Positions 1 to 9,992 of a stretch of DNA of 64,000 nt are shown one piece after another (position 1 is the stretch's first letter; the number at the start of each line of letters is the position of its first letter). The notes beneath the pieces are model-generated. The model worked only from the letters and a program-made list of their open reading frames with translations. It ran no database searches and was not told the origin of the DNA. The stretch lies in the NCBI GenBank assembly GCA_937125395.1, contig CAKZLI010000055.1:62001-126000 (forward strand), read 5' to 3'. The translations under genes and the position numbers were made by a program. This stretch comes from an uncultured Glaciecola sp. GTDB taxonomy: Bacteria > Pseudomonadota > Gammaproteobacteria > Enterobacterales > Alteromonadaceae.

Positions 1-1
1 T

Positions 2-1498
2 CAGCGAATTGCGCCGGCAGCGGCACGCACTCATTGGGGATTTACACATTGGAAACATCACCAGCCTGCAGCATGGCAACAAGTCGTCACTGAAGCTAAA
101 GAACAAGAACTTAACCCGAATGACACCCATGTCACTGTGTATGCCAATGATGTAGACCGTAAACTTGTCCGTAGCGCAAAAGAAAACGCCGATGAAGCAG
201 GGGTCTTTTCCAGTATCATCTTTAGCCAAACGGATGCACTAAAATGGACCATCGATAACCAACCGCTTGAGTCGATTGATACTCATAGTCCGACTCATTT
301 TATTGTGACCAATCCGCCATATGGTGAACGTTTAGGCGAATTAGCGACGTTACTGCCAATGTTTGTTGATTGGGGCGCACAGCTCAAAGCCCATTTCGCT
401 AATTGGCAAGTAACTATGTTGACCTCTAATCGAGAGTTGTTGCGTCAACTTCGCTTACGTTCGAGCAAAGAATACGCCATGATGAATGGTAAACTCGAAT
501 GTAAATCAGTGAACTTTATACTCAATGAAGCAAACTGCACTGCGGTAGAGCAACATTCTGGTCAGATTGATTTTGCTAATCGCTTAAAGAAAAACCTAAA
601 ACGCTTAAAGCCGTTTATTAGTAGCAATGTGACTAATTGTTACCGTATTTATGATGCTGATTTACCCGAATACAATTGTGCGATTGACCGATATGACGAC
701 TGGTTAGTCGTACAAGAATATGCGCCACCTAAAGATGTACCTGCTGAAAAAGCGCGTCGTCGCTTACACGATGTTCTGCTGCAGTTGCCGGCATTGACAG
801 GGGTGAGTACGAAACAAATTGTCTTAAAAGTACGTGAGCAACAAAAAGGCAAAGCACAGTATGACAAGATAAGTACGCACCAAGATCGCTTAGTCGTGCA
901 TGAACACGGCGCACAGTTTTATGTCAACCTGACGGATTATCTCGATACTGGGTTATTTTTGGATCATCGATTAACGCGCCAACGCTTTGCGCAAGATGTA
1001 CAAGGGCTGCGTGTACTCAATTTGTTTGCTTATACCGGTAGCGTATCAGTGCATGCTGCTCAAGGTAAAGCAGCCAGTGTAACCACAGTTGATATGTCAA
1101 ACACCTACATTGACTGGGCTAAAGATAACTTTCGTTTAAACAATCTCCGTGGCGGGTATGATTTTCAACAAGCCGATTGTTTACAATGGATCAAGCATCA
1201 TGCAAAACAATATGAGCGCATATTCATTGATCCACCGAGTTTTTCCAACTCAAAACGAATGTCTGGCACGTGGGACGTGCAACGAGATCATGTTGGTTTG
1301 ATCCGTGACGCACTAGGTTGTTTAACACGTGGTGGTAAAATTTATTTTTCGAATAACTTACGTAGCTTTAAATTAGATTATGAGGCCGTTACTGCGATGG
1401 GTTTTCAAGTTGAGGATATCAGCAAAGAAACAATTCCAGTCGATTACTTACGTAACCAAAAGATCCACCACTGCTGGATCTTAACATTAGATAAGTAA
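2..1498 (+). CDS. rlmL: Bifunctional 23S rRNA methyltransferase RlmKL, 5' end outside window
   Basis: Frame is open from base 2 (QRIAPAAARTHWGFTHWKHH...); NPPYGERLG motif and a second methyltransferase domain (NLFAYTGSVSVHAAQGKA, IDPPSFSNSKRM). Confidence 0.95.
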   Translation, partial: QRIAPAAARTHWGFTHWKHHQPAAWQQVVTEAKEQELNPNDTHVTVYANDVDRKLVRSAKENADEAGVFSSIIFSQTDALKWTIDNQPLESIDTHSPTHFIVTNPPYGERLGELATLLPMFVDWGAQLKAHFANWQVTMLTSNRELLRQLRLRSSKEYAMMNGKLECKSVNFILNEANCTAVEQHSGQIDFANRLKKNLKRLKPFISSNVTNCYRIYDADLPEYNCAIDRYDDWLVVQEYAPPKDVPAEKARRRLHDVLLQLPALTGVSTKQIVLKVREQQKGKAQYDKISTHQDRLVVHEHGAQFYVNLTDYLDTGLFLDHRLTRQRFAQDVQGLRVLNLFAYTGSVSVHAAQGKAASVTTVDMSNTYIDWAKDNFRLNNLRGGYDFQQADCLQWIKHHAKQYERIFIDPPSFSNSKRMSGTWDVQRDHVGLIRDALGCLTRGGKIYFSNNLRSFKLDYEAVTAMGFQVEDISKETIPVDYLRNQKIHHCWILTLDK

Positions 1499-1500
1499 TT

Positions 1501-1767
1501 ATGATGAGTAAACCCAATAAACGTGTGTGGTTAATCGGCGGTCAAACGTGTGCACTATGCGATGATGCCAGTCTGTTGCTCGATGAAGCATTGGTTGAAT
1601 TGCAACCAGAGGTTGCAGTGACAGTCGAGTACGTGGATGTGCAGTCATCCACCTCACTGTATCACTTGTATGGTGCACGCATTCCGGTATTACTCGAACA
1701 AGATAAAAACTTGGCTTTATATTGGCCATTTACAACAGAAAATATTAAGGAATTTTTACGTTCATGA
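1501..1767 (+). CDS. Glutaredoxin family protein (DUF836-like)
   Basis: CxxC-like QTCALCDDA near the N-terminus, ARIPVLL segment; synteny between rlmL and uup. Confidence 0.8.
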   Translation: MMSKPNKRVWLIGGQTCALCDDASLLLDEALVELQPEVAVTVEYVDVQSSTSLYHLYGARIPVLLEQDKNLALYWPFTTENIKEFLRS

Positions 1768-3683
1768 GCGTATTACAAATTAAAGATGGGTCTGTCATAT
1801 TTGGGCACCCACCAATACTAGACGGTGTTAATTTTGTTTTGGAACCGAATGAACGAGTCTGTATTGTGGGCCGAAATGGTTCGGGCAAATCGACATTTTT
1901 GCAAGTTATCGAAGGCTTAATAATCTTAGATGATGGCGTACGAGTGGTGGATAACAATTACCGTATTTCGCGTTTACCCCAGGATCCTCCTGCCAGTGTG
2001 AATGCAACGTTATTTGACTATGTTGCTCAAGGGTTAGAAGGCGTTGGCGAATTAATAAAAGCGTACCATGAGCAAACAATTAAAGTCACTGATGACCCAA
2101 GTGAAGCTAACCTAAATGTGTTAATGGACTTACAAAACGAGTTGGATACCAAAAACGCATGGGGCTTTGAACAGTCGATTAACCAAACATTAACGATGTT
2201 AAATCTCAATGCAGACGATATGTTGTCATCACTATCCGGGGGCTGGCGTCGTAAGGCTGCATTAGCTCGTGCTATTGTATCACAACCCGACATCTTACTA
2301 CTTGATGAACCCACTAACCACTTAGATATTGAGATGATCGCTTGGCTTGAAGCGGCATTAAAACAGTTTAAGGGATCGGTAGTATTTATCTCGCATGACC
2401 GTGCATTTATTCGTTCATTAGCCACCCGTATTGTTGATTTAGACAGAGGCACGTTGACTTCATATCCTGGTAACTATGAAGAGTATCTGGCTAAAAAAGC
2501 ACATGATTTAGAAGTACAAGCTACGCAAGATGCATTGTTTGATAAAAAACTGGCATTGGAAGAAGTCTGGATCCGTCAGGGTATCAAAGCACGTCGCACG
2601 CGTAATGAAGGACGTGTTCGTGCGTTAGAAGCATTGCGAGGAATGCATCAGGCACGGCGCAAAGTGCAAGGCAACGCAAAGATCGAGGGGCATGTCGGTC
2701 AATCTTCAGGCAAGCGGGTGTTTGAGGCGACAGGGTTAAGGTATTCGATTGGCGGACAATGTATCGTCAAAGACTTAGACATCCATATTGTGCGTGGTGA
2801 CAAAATTGCGTTTATTGGCAGTAATGGGTGTGGTAAGTCAACCTTAATTAAATTACTAATGGGCCAATTAACACCTGACAGTGGTGAAGTAATACAAGGT
2901 GTTAATCTTGAAGTCGCGTATTTTGATCAGCACCGTGATGCGTTGGATTTGAATCAAAAAGTAATGGATTGTGTTGCCGAAGGTAAACAAGAGGTCATGA
3001 TCAACGGTCGACCCAGGCACGTTATTTCATATCTGCAAGATTATTTGTTTGCACCAGATAGAATTCAGGCACCAGTTAGTTCCTTATCTGGTGGTGAAAA
3101 AAATCGATTAATGCTAGCTAAATTAATGCTTCGTCCGAGTAACTTATTGATTTTGGATGAACCAACGAATGATTTGGATGTAGAAACACTTGAGTTATTA
3201 GAATCATTATTGGTGGAATATAAAGGCACAGTCATATTAGTCAGCCATGACCGAGAATTTGTTGACAATGTCGTGTCCTCATGTGTGGTCTTTGAAGGTG
3301 AGGGGGTGGTGACTGAATTTGTTGGCGGTTATACCGACAGCGCTGACTGGTATGCACAAGACGCCGCCAAAAAAACCGCAAATGGAACTAAACCAAATCC
3401 AAGTAGTCCTAAATCCGACATTTCTTTACAAACAAAACCTGTTACTAAGAAAACGAAAAAGTTATCATACAAAGATAACCTCGAATTAGAACAATTACCG
3501 GCACAGATTGAGTCTTTAGAGAATGAAGTCAGTACCTTAGAATCGAAAATGAATAGTGAAGGGTTTTACTCACAAACACCTGAGAAAACGCAACCTGTCA
3601 TCGATGCATTAACGCAAGTTCAAGCAAGCCTTGAAACAGCATATGCACGATGGGATGAACTAGAAGAATTACAACAATCATAA
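1764..3683 (+). CDS. uup: ABC-F family ATPase Uup
   Basis: Two ABC cassettes (GRNGSGKST, LSGGWRRKAALARA; GSNGCGKST, LSGGEKNRLMLA), C-terminal coiled coil. Confidence 0.93.
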   Translation: MSVLQIKDGSVIFGHPPILDGVNFVLEPNERVCIVGRNGSGKSTFLQVIEGLIILDDGVRVVDNNYRISRLPQDPPASVNATLFDYVAQGLEGVGELIKAYHEQTIKVTDDPSEANLNVLMDLQNELDTKNAWGFEQSINQTLTMLNLNADDMLSSLSGGWRRKAALARAIVSQPDILLLDEPTNHLDIEMIAWLEAALKQFKGSVVFISHDRAFIRSLATRIVDLDRGTLTSYPGNYEEYLAKKAHDLEVQATQDALFDKKLALEEVWIRQGIKARRTRNEGRVRALEALRGMHQARRKVQGNAKIEGHVGQSSGKRVFEATGLRYSIGGQCIVKDLDIHIVRGDKIAFIGSNGCGKSTLIKLLMGQLTPDSGEVIQGVNLEVAYFDQHRDALDLNQKVMDCVAEGKQEVMINGRPRHVISYLQDYLFAPDRIQAPVSSLSGGEKNRLMLAKLMLRPSNLLILDEPTNDLDVETLELLESLLVEYKGTVILVSHDREFVDNVVSSCVVFEGEGVVTEFVGGYTDSADWYAQDAAKKTANGTKPNPSSPKSDISLQTKPVTKKTKKLSYKDNLELEQLPAQIESLENEVSTLESKMNSEGFYSQTPEKTQPVIDALTQVQASLETAYARWDELEELQQS

Positions 3684-3686
3684 TTT

Positions 3687-5489
3687 ATGAGTTATTACAG
3701 GATTTTTATGAATCAAGCTGATGTTTTAGCAAACAATCATGGTCAATCTAGCAATAGGTTAACGCGCTCTTTTATCACGTCAATACTGATTTCGACTGCG
3801 TGCTTTGGTCCTATGGCGTATGCTGCCACTTATGAAGTACAAGAATTATCAACCAGCAATCTTGCGATTAATACTTTCGCTCGCGCATTAGATGAACAGG
3901 ATAATGCATTAGTGGTTGCGCAAGATGTATATAATCTGCCAATTGATTTTGGGCTGATTGATTTTACCAATGAAAATATCATTACTAATTTAACTGATTT
4001 AGCAGCGGCAGAAGCGGGTAACCCCAATGCTGCAGATTATCGTTATTTGATTGGCTTGATTCGCTTTGGCTCCAGTGAAAATTCGCTTAATAGTCAGCAC
4101 CTTGCTCTTTATCAGTCGTATGTAAATAATGGCGTTGATGATATGCGAGTGATTGGTTTTGATGAACAATCACCGGCTACAGATGGTTTTACATTTAGTG
4201 CCGAGGTCGTGGCCAATGACTTTTTGAATAGCGGCACTGTTGTTGGTTCCGGTGAAGGCGTGTTTAGTACATTAAGCGCTACATTCACGGCTGATGATGA
4301 TACGCAAACACAAATCGATTACGTGATTAATGATTTTACTCGTCGTGGTTTTGTACAAATGAATGGGGTGACAACCGGACTTGTACCAAGTGAAGCTGCA
4401 TTGGGTGGGATCAGCGAAGCGTATGGTATCAATGCAAATCTACAAGTTGTAGGTTCATCTTCAACACGTATGACTAGCCAATTAGTTGAATCCATTGCAT
4501 TGTGTGATGATGACGAAGAGCGCGGAGAATTACCGGTAGAAGTTTGTTATCGCAATATAGCCTTGAGTGGTGCGCTGACTTCGCGTTTAGATCGACGTGC
4601 AACAATTTGGCAGTTAGATAGTCAAGGACAGGTCATTTCTACAACAACATATCCTTTACCATTTACACCAGCGCCAGTGAGTGAAGAAAATTTAGATACC
4701 GCGTTTTATAATGCAGCGTTTGCGATCAACGATGCAGGCATTGCCGTCGGTGAAACTCACACATTTTATGCAGAGCGTGAATTAAAAGTGAGTAGCGCGG
4801 CAATTTATCAAGATGATCAAACCATCGAGTTCATTAACAAAGACGATTACTTTCCAAGCACCGCATTAGATATCAATAATAACAATTGGGTCATAGGCAC
4901 AGGAAACACGTCAGTTAATGGCACGACTAGAACAAAGTTTTATGCTTATAATATCGACACTGAAACGTTAGTTTTTCCTGATGATTTTTTCCCTGGATCA
5001 TCCAGTGTTGCTCGCTCAATCAATGATAACAATATTATTGTGGGTGAGGGTGAAGTCGAATTTGAAAATGGTTCAACTCGCCGTAAACATGCATTTATGT
5101 ATGACATGAATACAGAAACCTTTACTAACTTAAACGATTTACTCAGTTGTAATTCCCCGTACACGATTGTCGGTGCTAACGCGATCAATAACAACGATAT
5201 TATTCTTGCTAATGCATTAGTCAATCGCCAAGCTAGAGATGCTGCTGGTGAATTAGCGGTTGATGCTGATGGTGAAGCGATTATGATTGATCAGGTGATT
5301 GCGGTGCGTTTACATCCTGTAAGCAATGGCCAAGTTGATGATTGTAGCAGTGTCGAAGATGATACGGTTAATGAACGACAAGGTGCGAGTGTATCAATAT
5401 TCTCTGCGTTGTTTTTAGGCTTAATGAGTATTGGTCGTGGTGTTTTTTGGCGCCGCCGTCAAACCTTCGCACAAGTAAAGCCTTTATAA
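3687..5489 (+). CDS. DUF3466 family protein, secreted/membrane anchored
   Basis: Signal peptide, repeated 'AxxINDNNxIVGE' beta-propeller-like motifs, C-terminal TM; synteny with uup and rmf. Confidence 0.8.
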   Translation: MSYYRIFMNQADVLANNHGQSSNRLTRSFITSILISTACFGPMAYAATYEVQELSTSNLAINTFARALDEQDNALVVAQDVYNLPIDFGLIDFTNENIITNLTDLAAAEAGNPNAADYRYLIGLIRFGSSENSLNSQHLALYQSYVNNGVDDMRVIGFDEQSPATDGFTFSAEVVANDFLNSGTVVGSGEGVFSTLSATFTADDDTQTQIDYVINDFTRRGFVQMNGVTTGLVPSEAALGGISEAYGINANLQVVGSSSTRMTSQLVESIALCDDDEERGELPVEVCYRNIALSGALTSRLDRRATIWQLDSQGQVISTTTYPLPFTPAPVSEENLDTAFYNAAFAINDAGIAVGETHTFYAERELKVSSAAIYQDDQTIEFINKDDYFPSTALDINNNNWVIGTGNTSVNGTTRTKFYAYNIDTETLVFPDDFFPGSSSVARSINDNNIIVGEGEVEFENGSTRRKHAFMYDMNTETFTNLNDLLSCNSPYTIVGANAINNNDIILANALVNRQARDAAGELAVDADGEAIMIDQVIAVRLHPVSNGQVDDCSSVEDDTVNERQGASVSIFSALFLGLMSIGRGVFWRRRQTFAQVKPL

Positions 5490-5531
5490 CTAAACGTTTT
5501 AAAAACAACATTTAATATCTAAATTTGTTGT

Positions 5532-5576
5532 AAACAGGTATTTCTATATTATTCATTCACTTAGAGATACCTGTTT
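5532..5576. terminator. Strong hairpin downstream of DUF3466 gene (possible terminator)
   Basis: AAACAGGTATTTC ... GAGATACCTGTTT, 10-bp perfect arms extendable to 13 pairs; no long T-run. Confidence 0.4.
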
Positions 5577-5705
5577 AATCCCATCTCAATTTTGTACTTT
5601 TTCTGCTTGAAACTCATCTCTCTCAGTAGTAAATATAAATAGTTGGTGAAATTATCTGAGTCATATTTTTTCACTGCATTTTTTACACGTAACAGAGGTT
5701 AGAAA

Positions 5706-5882
5706 ATGAAGAGACAAAAGAGAGACAAAATGACACGCGCCCATGCAAAAGGTTACCAAGCTGGTATTTTGGGTCGCGCTAAAGAGAACTGTCCATTTCA
5801 AGCATGTGAAACCAGGTCGGAATGGCTCGGTGGATGGCGTGAAGCGGTACAAGACCGAATATCGACCTTTGGTATGCGATAA
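5706..5882 (+). CDS. rmf: Ribosome modulation factor (58 aa; absent from ORF track)
   Basis: MKRQKRDKMTRAHAKGYQAGILGRAKENCPFQACETRSEWLGGWREAVQDRISTFGMR, characteristic RMF sequence. Confidence 0.95.
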   Translation: MKRQKRDKMTRAHAKGYQAGILGRAKENCPFQACETRSEWLGGWREAVQDRISTFGMR

Positions 5883-5907
5883 TGTTCACATACTAAAGGC
5901 AAAGAAA

Positions 5908-5953
5908 AAAGCTCCTGTGTTAGATGAACATTTCACACTAGGAGCTTTTTTTT
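5908..5953 (+). terminator. Rho-independent terminator after rmf
   Basis: AAAGCTCCT...AGGAGCTTTTTTTT stem with T-run. Confidence 0.85.
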
Positions 5954-5975
5954 GTTTGACGATACAGTGGCTTAA

Positions 5976-6494
5976 CTAAAAAGCACTCGTATCTTGAAAT
6001 AAGCCTACTTTTAAATCTTTAGCGACATAAATTTCACGGCCATCCACTTCTACTGAACCGTCGGCTAGGCCCATATATAACTTACGTTTAATGACACGCT
6101 TCATGGTAATTTTATACGTGACTTTTTTGGCTGTGGGTAATATTTGACCGGTGAATTTCACTTCACCCACACCGAGCGCACGACCTTTACCAGGACCGCC
6201 ACACCATCCAAGATAAAAACCGACTAATTGCCACATGGCGTCTAAGCCAAGACAACCAGGCATGACAGGGTCCCCAGGGAAATGACAATCAAAGAACCAA
6301 AGATCAGGAGTAATATCAAGTTCAGCGATAATTTCACCTTTACCATGCTCACCACCATCTTCAGTGATATTCATAATACGATCCATCATTAGCATGTTAG
6401 GCGCTGGCAACTGGCTATTACCAGGACCAAATAATGTACCTTCACTGCATGCAAGCAGCTCTTCACGGGTATAACTGTTTTGATTTAAACTCAT
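5976..6494 (-). CDS. fabA: 3-hydroxydecanoyl-ACP dehydratase/isomerase FabA
   Basis: [19 protein letters not shown]..., active-site region [22 protein letters not shown] start trimmed to MSLNQ. Confidence 0.95.
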   Translation of the reverse strand: MSLNQNSYTREELLACSEGTLFGPGNSQLPAPNMLMMDRIMNITEDGGEHGKGEIIAELDITPDLWFFDCHFPGDPVMPGCLGLDAMWQLVGFYLGWCGGPGKGRALGVGEVKFTGQILPTAKKVTYKITMKRVIKRKLYMGLADGSVEVDGREIYVAKDLKVGLFQDTSAF

Positions 6495-6722
6495 AATGAC
6501 TTTGATTCCTTTATTAAGAATGCGTAATTTAGCGAACACTTGTACGCTTAACAAGTCTGAACAGTGGTATATTAGCAAATAAGTGGAAATAAGCGGTAAG
6601 TTAATATTGATTGGTTACAAATACACCAAAATCAATATTCAATTATCCCTCATTTATCGAACTAAGTTACACTAGGGCTAAGCAATAATGTTATTTTTAC
6701 TATGTGAATGCAAGGAATGGAA

Positions 6723-6974
6723 ATGCGTAAAAAAAATCCCTATGCGAATGCTGAAAAACAACAACGCTTTCGTGATAAACAAAAAGCACTAGGAAAAAAG
6801 ATGGTGCGCGGGTATGTGACGCCTCAAGCGCGCAAATGTTATGATGAAATTCTTGATAAAACTAATTGGTCGGACTCAGAAGTTCTCTCCAATGCGTTAC
6901 GCATAACCTACGCAGCCTACAAAAAAGGGCAAATTAGAATGTTAAACCAGTATCTTGAAGATAATAACCTGTAA
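6723..6974 (+). CDS. Small basic hypothetical protein
   Basis: MRKKNPYANAEKQQRFRDKQKALGKKMVRGY...; AAGGA upstream of ATG at 6723. Confidence 0.55.
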   Translation: MRKKNPYANAEKQQRFRDKQKALGKKMVRGYVTPQARKCYDEILDKTNWSDSEVLSNALRITYAAYKKGQIRMLNQYLEDNNL

Positions 6975-6986
6975 TTGAAATAGGTG

Positions 6987-8540
6987 TTATCGGCTACCCG
7001 GAACGATATGCCTGTTTAATATCCGGCGTGCGTCTTTTTTTACTTCCGGGCGTTTTTTGAATGCCCATAGCCGATCTCTTGCCGCACTTGCGCAGGCTTC
7101 TATATCAACAATGGGCTCGGGATAATTATTGGATGGTAATGCAAATAACTGCTGTTCCATGGGCGAGACAAGCCATGGAGTATGTACCATATCATCCGGA
7201 AACTCAGCCAGTTCATGTACCCAACGCTTAATAAAGACACCTTGCGGATCCCGTTCTTGCGATTGCTTAATCGGGTTGTATAAGCGAATGGTGTTAGTCC
7301 CCGTTACTCCAGCTTGCATTTGAAATTGTGGATAGTGGATACCAGGCTCAAAATCTAAAAATAACGATGCCATGTGATGGACACCTAATCGCCAATCCAA
7401 GTTTAAATGATGTGCGAGGACACTGACTAACATCGCCCGCATTCTAAAATTAATATACCCCGTGGCAATTAACGCGCGCATATTAGCATCGACAATTGGG
7501 ATCCCCGTCATTCCGGTTTTCCAAGCAGATAAGCGTTGGCTTACCACCTCAGGATCTGATTCATAATGGTAGGCGTCATAGGCAATGTTTAAGTGTCGAT
7601 ATTCCATCGCACATTCACTTTCAAATTTTTGAATAAAGTGGCAATGCCAATGTAGACGTGATGCCATGGCGGTAAACGCCCGTCGCCAACTTAAATAAGC
7701 TTCAGTTAACGCCAAGCTATCTAATTTTTGATAGGTTTGTTTAATCGTAATATTACCCCAAGCAATATACGGCGATAAGCGAGAACAACTGTGACGTGAC
7801 AACGAAGGACTCGATATATGCTTGGCGTAATTTTTACCTCGTTTATTTAAAAATGAGTAATAGGTATGCCATGCACGCTTTTCTCCGCCAAGCTGTAACT
7901 GCTTATCAACTTCTTGCCATTGCGGATCAAGTGCTAGGCACTGTTGTTGTTCGATAGCAGTGTTAGTTTGTGCATGTAATTCGGTTAACAATGCTCTAGA
8001 AATAAATGGAATACACGATAAATCTGCATCTGCACAAGGCAAATCAATTACCTCATGCCAATATCGACCCCAATCTTTTCGATGGGTTAACCCGCGACGT
8101 ACTACCGAGTAGGGGAATTCAATCCAACGGATTGACGCATTCGGGCCTGCTTGAATGTCAGTATCAATGTTTGCGTTGTTGTTACACCACTGTGCGAGTG
8201 CTTTGTCACGGCGATAGGTGACATCAAGACCGATTTCTTCGTGACTGTATATATGCATGATTGTAAATTGAGATTGTATCAACGTCAGCGCAGTAAAAAT
8301 ATCAGCGTGCATGATCACAATCTCAGTTGCATAGTCTTGTAGTTGCAATTGTAAATCTTGCAAAGACTGATACACAAAACGCCAGTGACGTAATGAATAA
8401 TGCGGATCAGCAATTACATCTGGCTCAAAGACATACAACAATAATACGGGGCGTGGATTGTGTTGTACCTGTACTAGAGGGAGATGGTCACGTAACCGTA
8501 AATCACGTTTAAACCATACAACATCAATCGCTTGTGGCAT
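6987..8540 (-). CDS. Cryptochrome/photolyase family protein, atypical clade
   Basis: N-term DVVWFKRDLRLRDHLPL; FAD domain with GIPIVDANMRALIATGYINFRMRAMLVS; divergent YPQFQMQAGVTG in place of GWQWAAS. Confidence 0.85.
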   Translation of the reverse strand: MPQAIDVVWFKRDLRLRDHLPLVQVQHNPRPVLLLYVFEPDVIADPHYSLRHWRFVYQSLQDLQLQLQDYATEIVIMHADIFTALTLIQSQFTIMHIYSHEEIGLDVTYRRDKALAQWCNNNANIDTDIQAGPNASIRWIEFPYSVVRRGLTHRKDWGRYWHEVIDLPCADADLSCIPFISRALLTELHAQTNTAIEQQQCLALDPQWQEVDKQLQLGGEKRAWHTYYSFLNKRGKNYAKHISSPSLSRHSCSRLSPYIAWGNITIKQTYQKLDSLALTEAYLSWRRAFTAMASRLHWHCHFIQKFESECAMEYRHLNIAYDAYHYESDPEVVSQRLSAWKTGMTGIPIVDANMRALIATGYINFRMRAMLVSVLAHHLNLDWRLGVHHMASLFLDFEPGIHYPQFQMQAGVTGTNTIRLYNPIKQSQERDPQGVFIKRWVHELAEFPDDMVHTPWLVSPMEQQLFALPSNNYPEPIVDIEACASAARDRLWAFKKRPEVKKDARRILNRHIVPGSR

Positions 8541-9834
8541 AGCTCAACCAATTATTAATGAATACGTGGTTTGGATCATAGGTTTGGGTTTGCTTAGCTA
8601 GGTTAAAACGTCTTAGCCCTCTAGGATCCGATCCCACACCTGCCAAATATTGCCAATTTCCCCAGTTACTCGCTGGGTCAAAATCAATTAACATTTGTTC
8701 AAAATAAGCTGCACCGTATTGCCAATCTAAGCCTAATTCATGTACCAAACAGCTAGCAACTAATTGTCGACCTCGGTTGGACATAAAACCCGTGTGTGCT
8801 AGTTGTAACATACACGCATTCACAATTGGATAATCCGTTGTACCTGCTACCCAACTCGCAAACATCTCTGGGTTGTGTTTACCGGTCGGTGTTTTATGTT
8901 GGATCCCGTTTTTATGATAAATTTTGGCTTGATATTTTAACTGCTGCCATTGATAGAATTCACGCCACAACAATTCAAAAAACAACCAATACGTTGAATC
9001 ATTGTGACCATGTGCAGCTTCATACTGACAAATGGCAGCATTGACTTCACCCGCAGAGATGCAGCCACTAGCTAACCATGCTGATAATTTACTCGAAAAA
9101 TCCCAACCATCTAAGCCATTGCGCGTGATTTTGTATTCGCTTAATGCATGTGTATCGAAACTGTAATAGTGCAACTGCTGAGCAGCAAAGGTCGCACCAC
9201 CGATAAGGCGCCCTGATATCAAATCATCGCCGACAGCAGGTTGAACTGGTGGGAGCGTCGTAGAAATTAATTCACCAGCCAATTCAGAACACAGCGCAGG
9301 GGGTAATGATGCTAACGCATTGTCCTTGGCAAGGGTTTCTCTTGGTGGAGCATGTTGTTCTACTTTTCGTCTAAATGGAGAAAACACATCCGGTAATTGA
9401 TCAATGTCCATGGGTAACTGTTCAATACCATATAGTGTATAGCTATTTGCTTGTGAAAAATCACATTGATCACACTGTGTTTGCAATGCATGCCACTGAC
9501 GTTGCTCATACACCCCAGTATGGTAGTGTTTAGCGATATGTGTGAATGCATGTTGTTGATGTAAATCAGCAATAATACTGACAGGATCACCATAATAAAT
9601 ATGTAATATTTGACCTTGTTGAGCCAATTGATTGCTCAAATCGGTTAATGCTTCACGAATAAAACGATAGCGGTGCTTGCCCATATGCACCATACCGAAG
9701 GCGTTTTTGCTGAACCATTGAGGTTGAAAAATATACACGCAATGGAGAGCTTCAACCTGTTGAGCGATGGCAGACAATGCTGCATTGTTACTCAAGCGTA
9801 AATCATGCTCAAACCAGTATAAACCTCGTGTCAT
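8524..9834 (-). CDS. Cryptochrome DASH family protein
   Basis: GLYWFEHDLRLSNNAAL; DFDPASNWGNWQYLAGVGSDPRG is DASH-like; 17-bp overlap with downstream photolyase-family gene. Confidence 0.85.
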   Translation of the reverse strand: MTRGLYWFEHDLRLSNNAALSAIAQQVEALHCVYIFQPQWFSKNAFGMVHMGKHRYRFIREALTDLSNQLAQQGQILHIYYGDPVSIIADLHQQHAFTHIAKHYHTGVYEQRQWHALQTQCDQCDFSQANSYTLYGIEQLPMDIDQLPDVFSPFRRKVEQHAPPRETLAKDNALASLPPALCSELAGELISTTLPPVQPAVGDDLISGRLIGGATFAAQQLHYYSFDTHALSEYKITRNGLDGWDFSSKLSAWLASGCISAGEVNAAICQYEAAHGHNDSTYWLFFELLWREFYQWQQLKYQAKIYHKNGIQHKTPTGKHNPEMFASWVAGTTDYPIVNACMLQLAHTGFMSNRGRQLVASCLVHELGLDWQYGAAYFEQMLIDFDPASNWGNWQYLAGVGSDPRGLRRFNLAKQTQTYDPNHVFINNWLSYATSD

Positions 9835-9992
9835 AGGATATTGTCCTGTATCAAAAAATGCTGTTAACGCAGCAAAAATACCAAAATATCGACTTATACG
9901 TAAAATAACTGCGCTAAGATTAAAAATAACTGAACGAAATTGCTATATAAGCAGTATTAATCATTATATTTTAATAATAAACGTTGTTTCCT

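Noticed and set aside
5743-5979. 78-aa plus-strand ORF
   Set aside because: Out-of-frame overlap of rmf and its terminator
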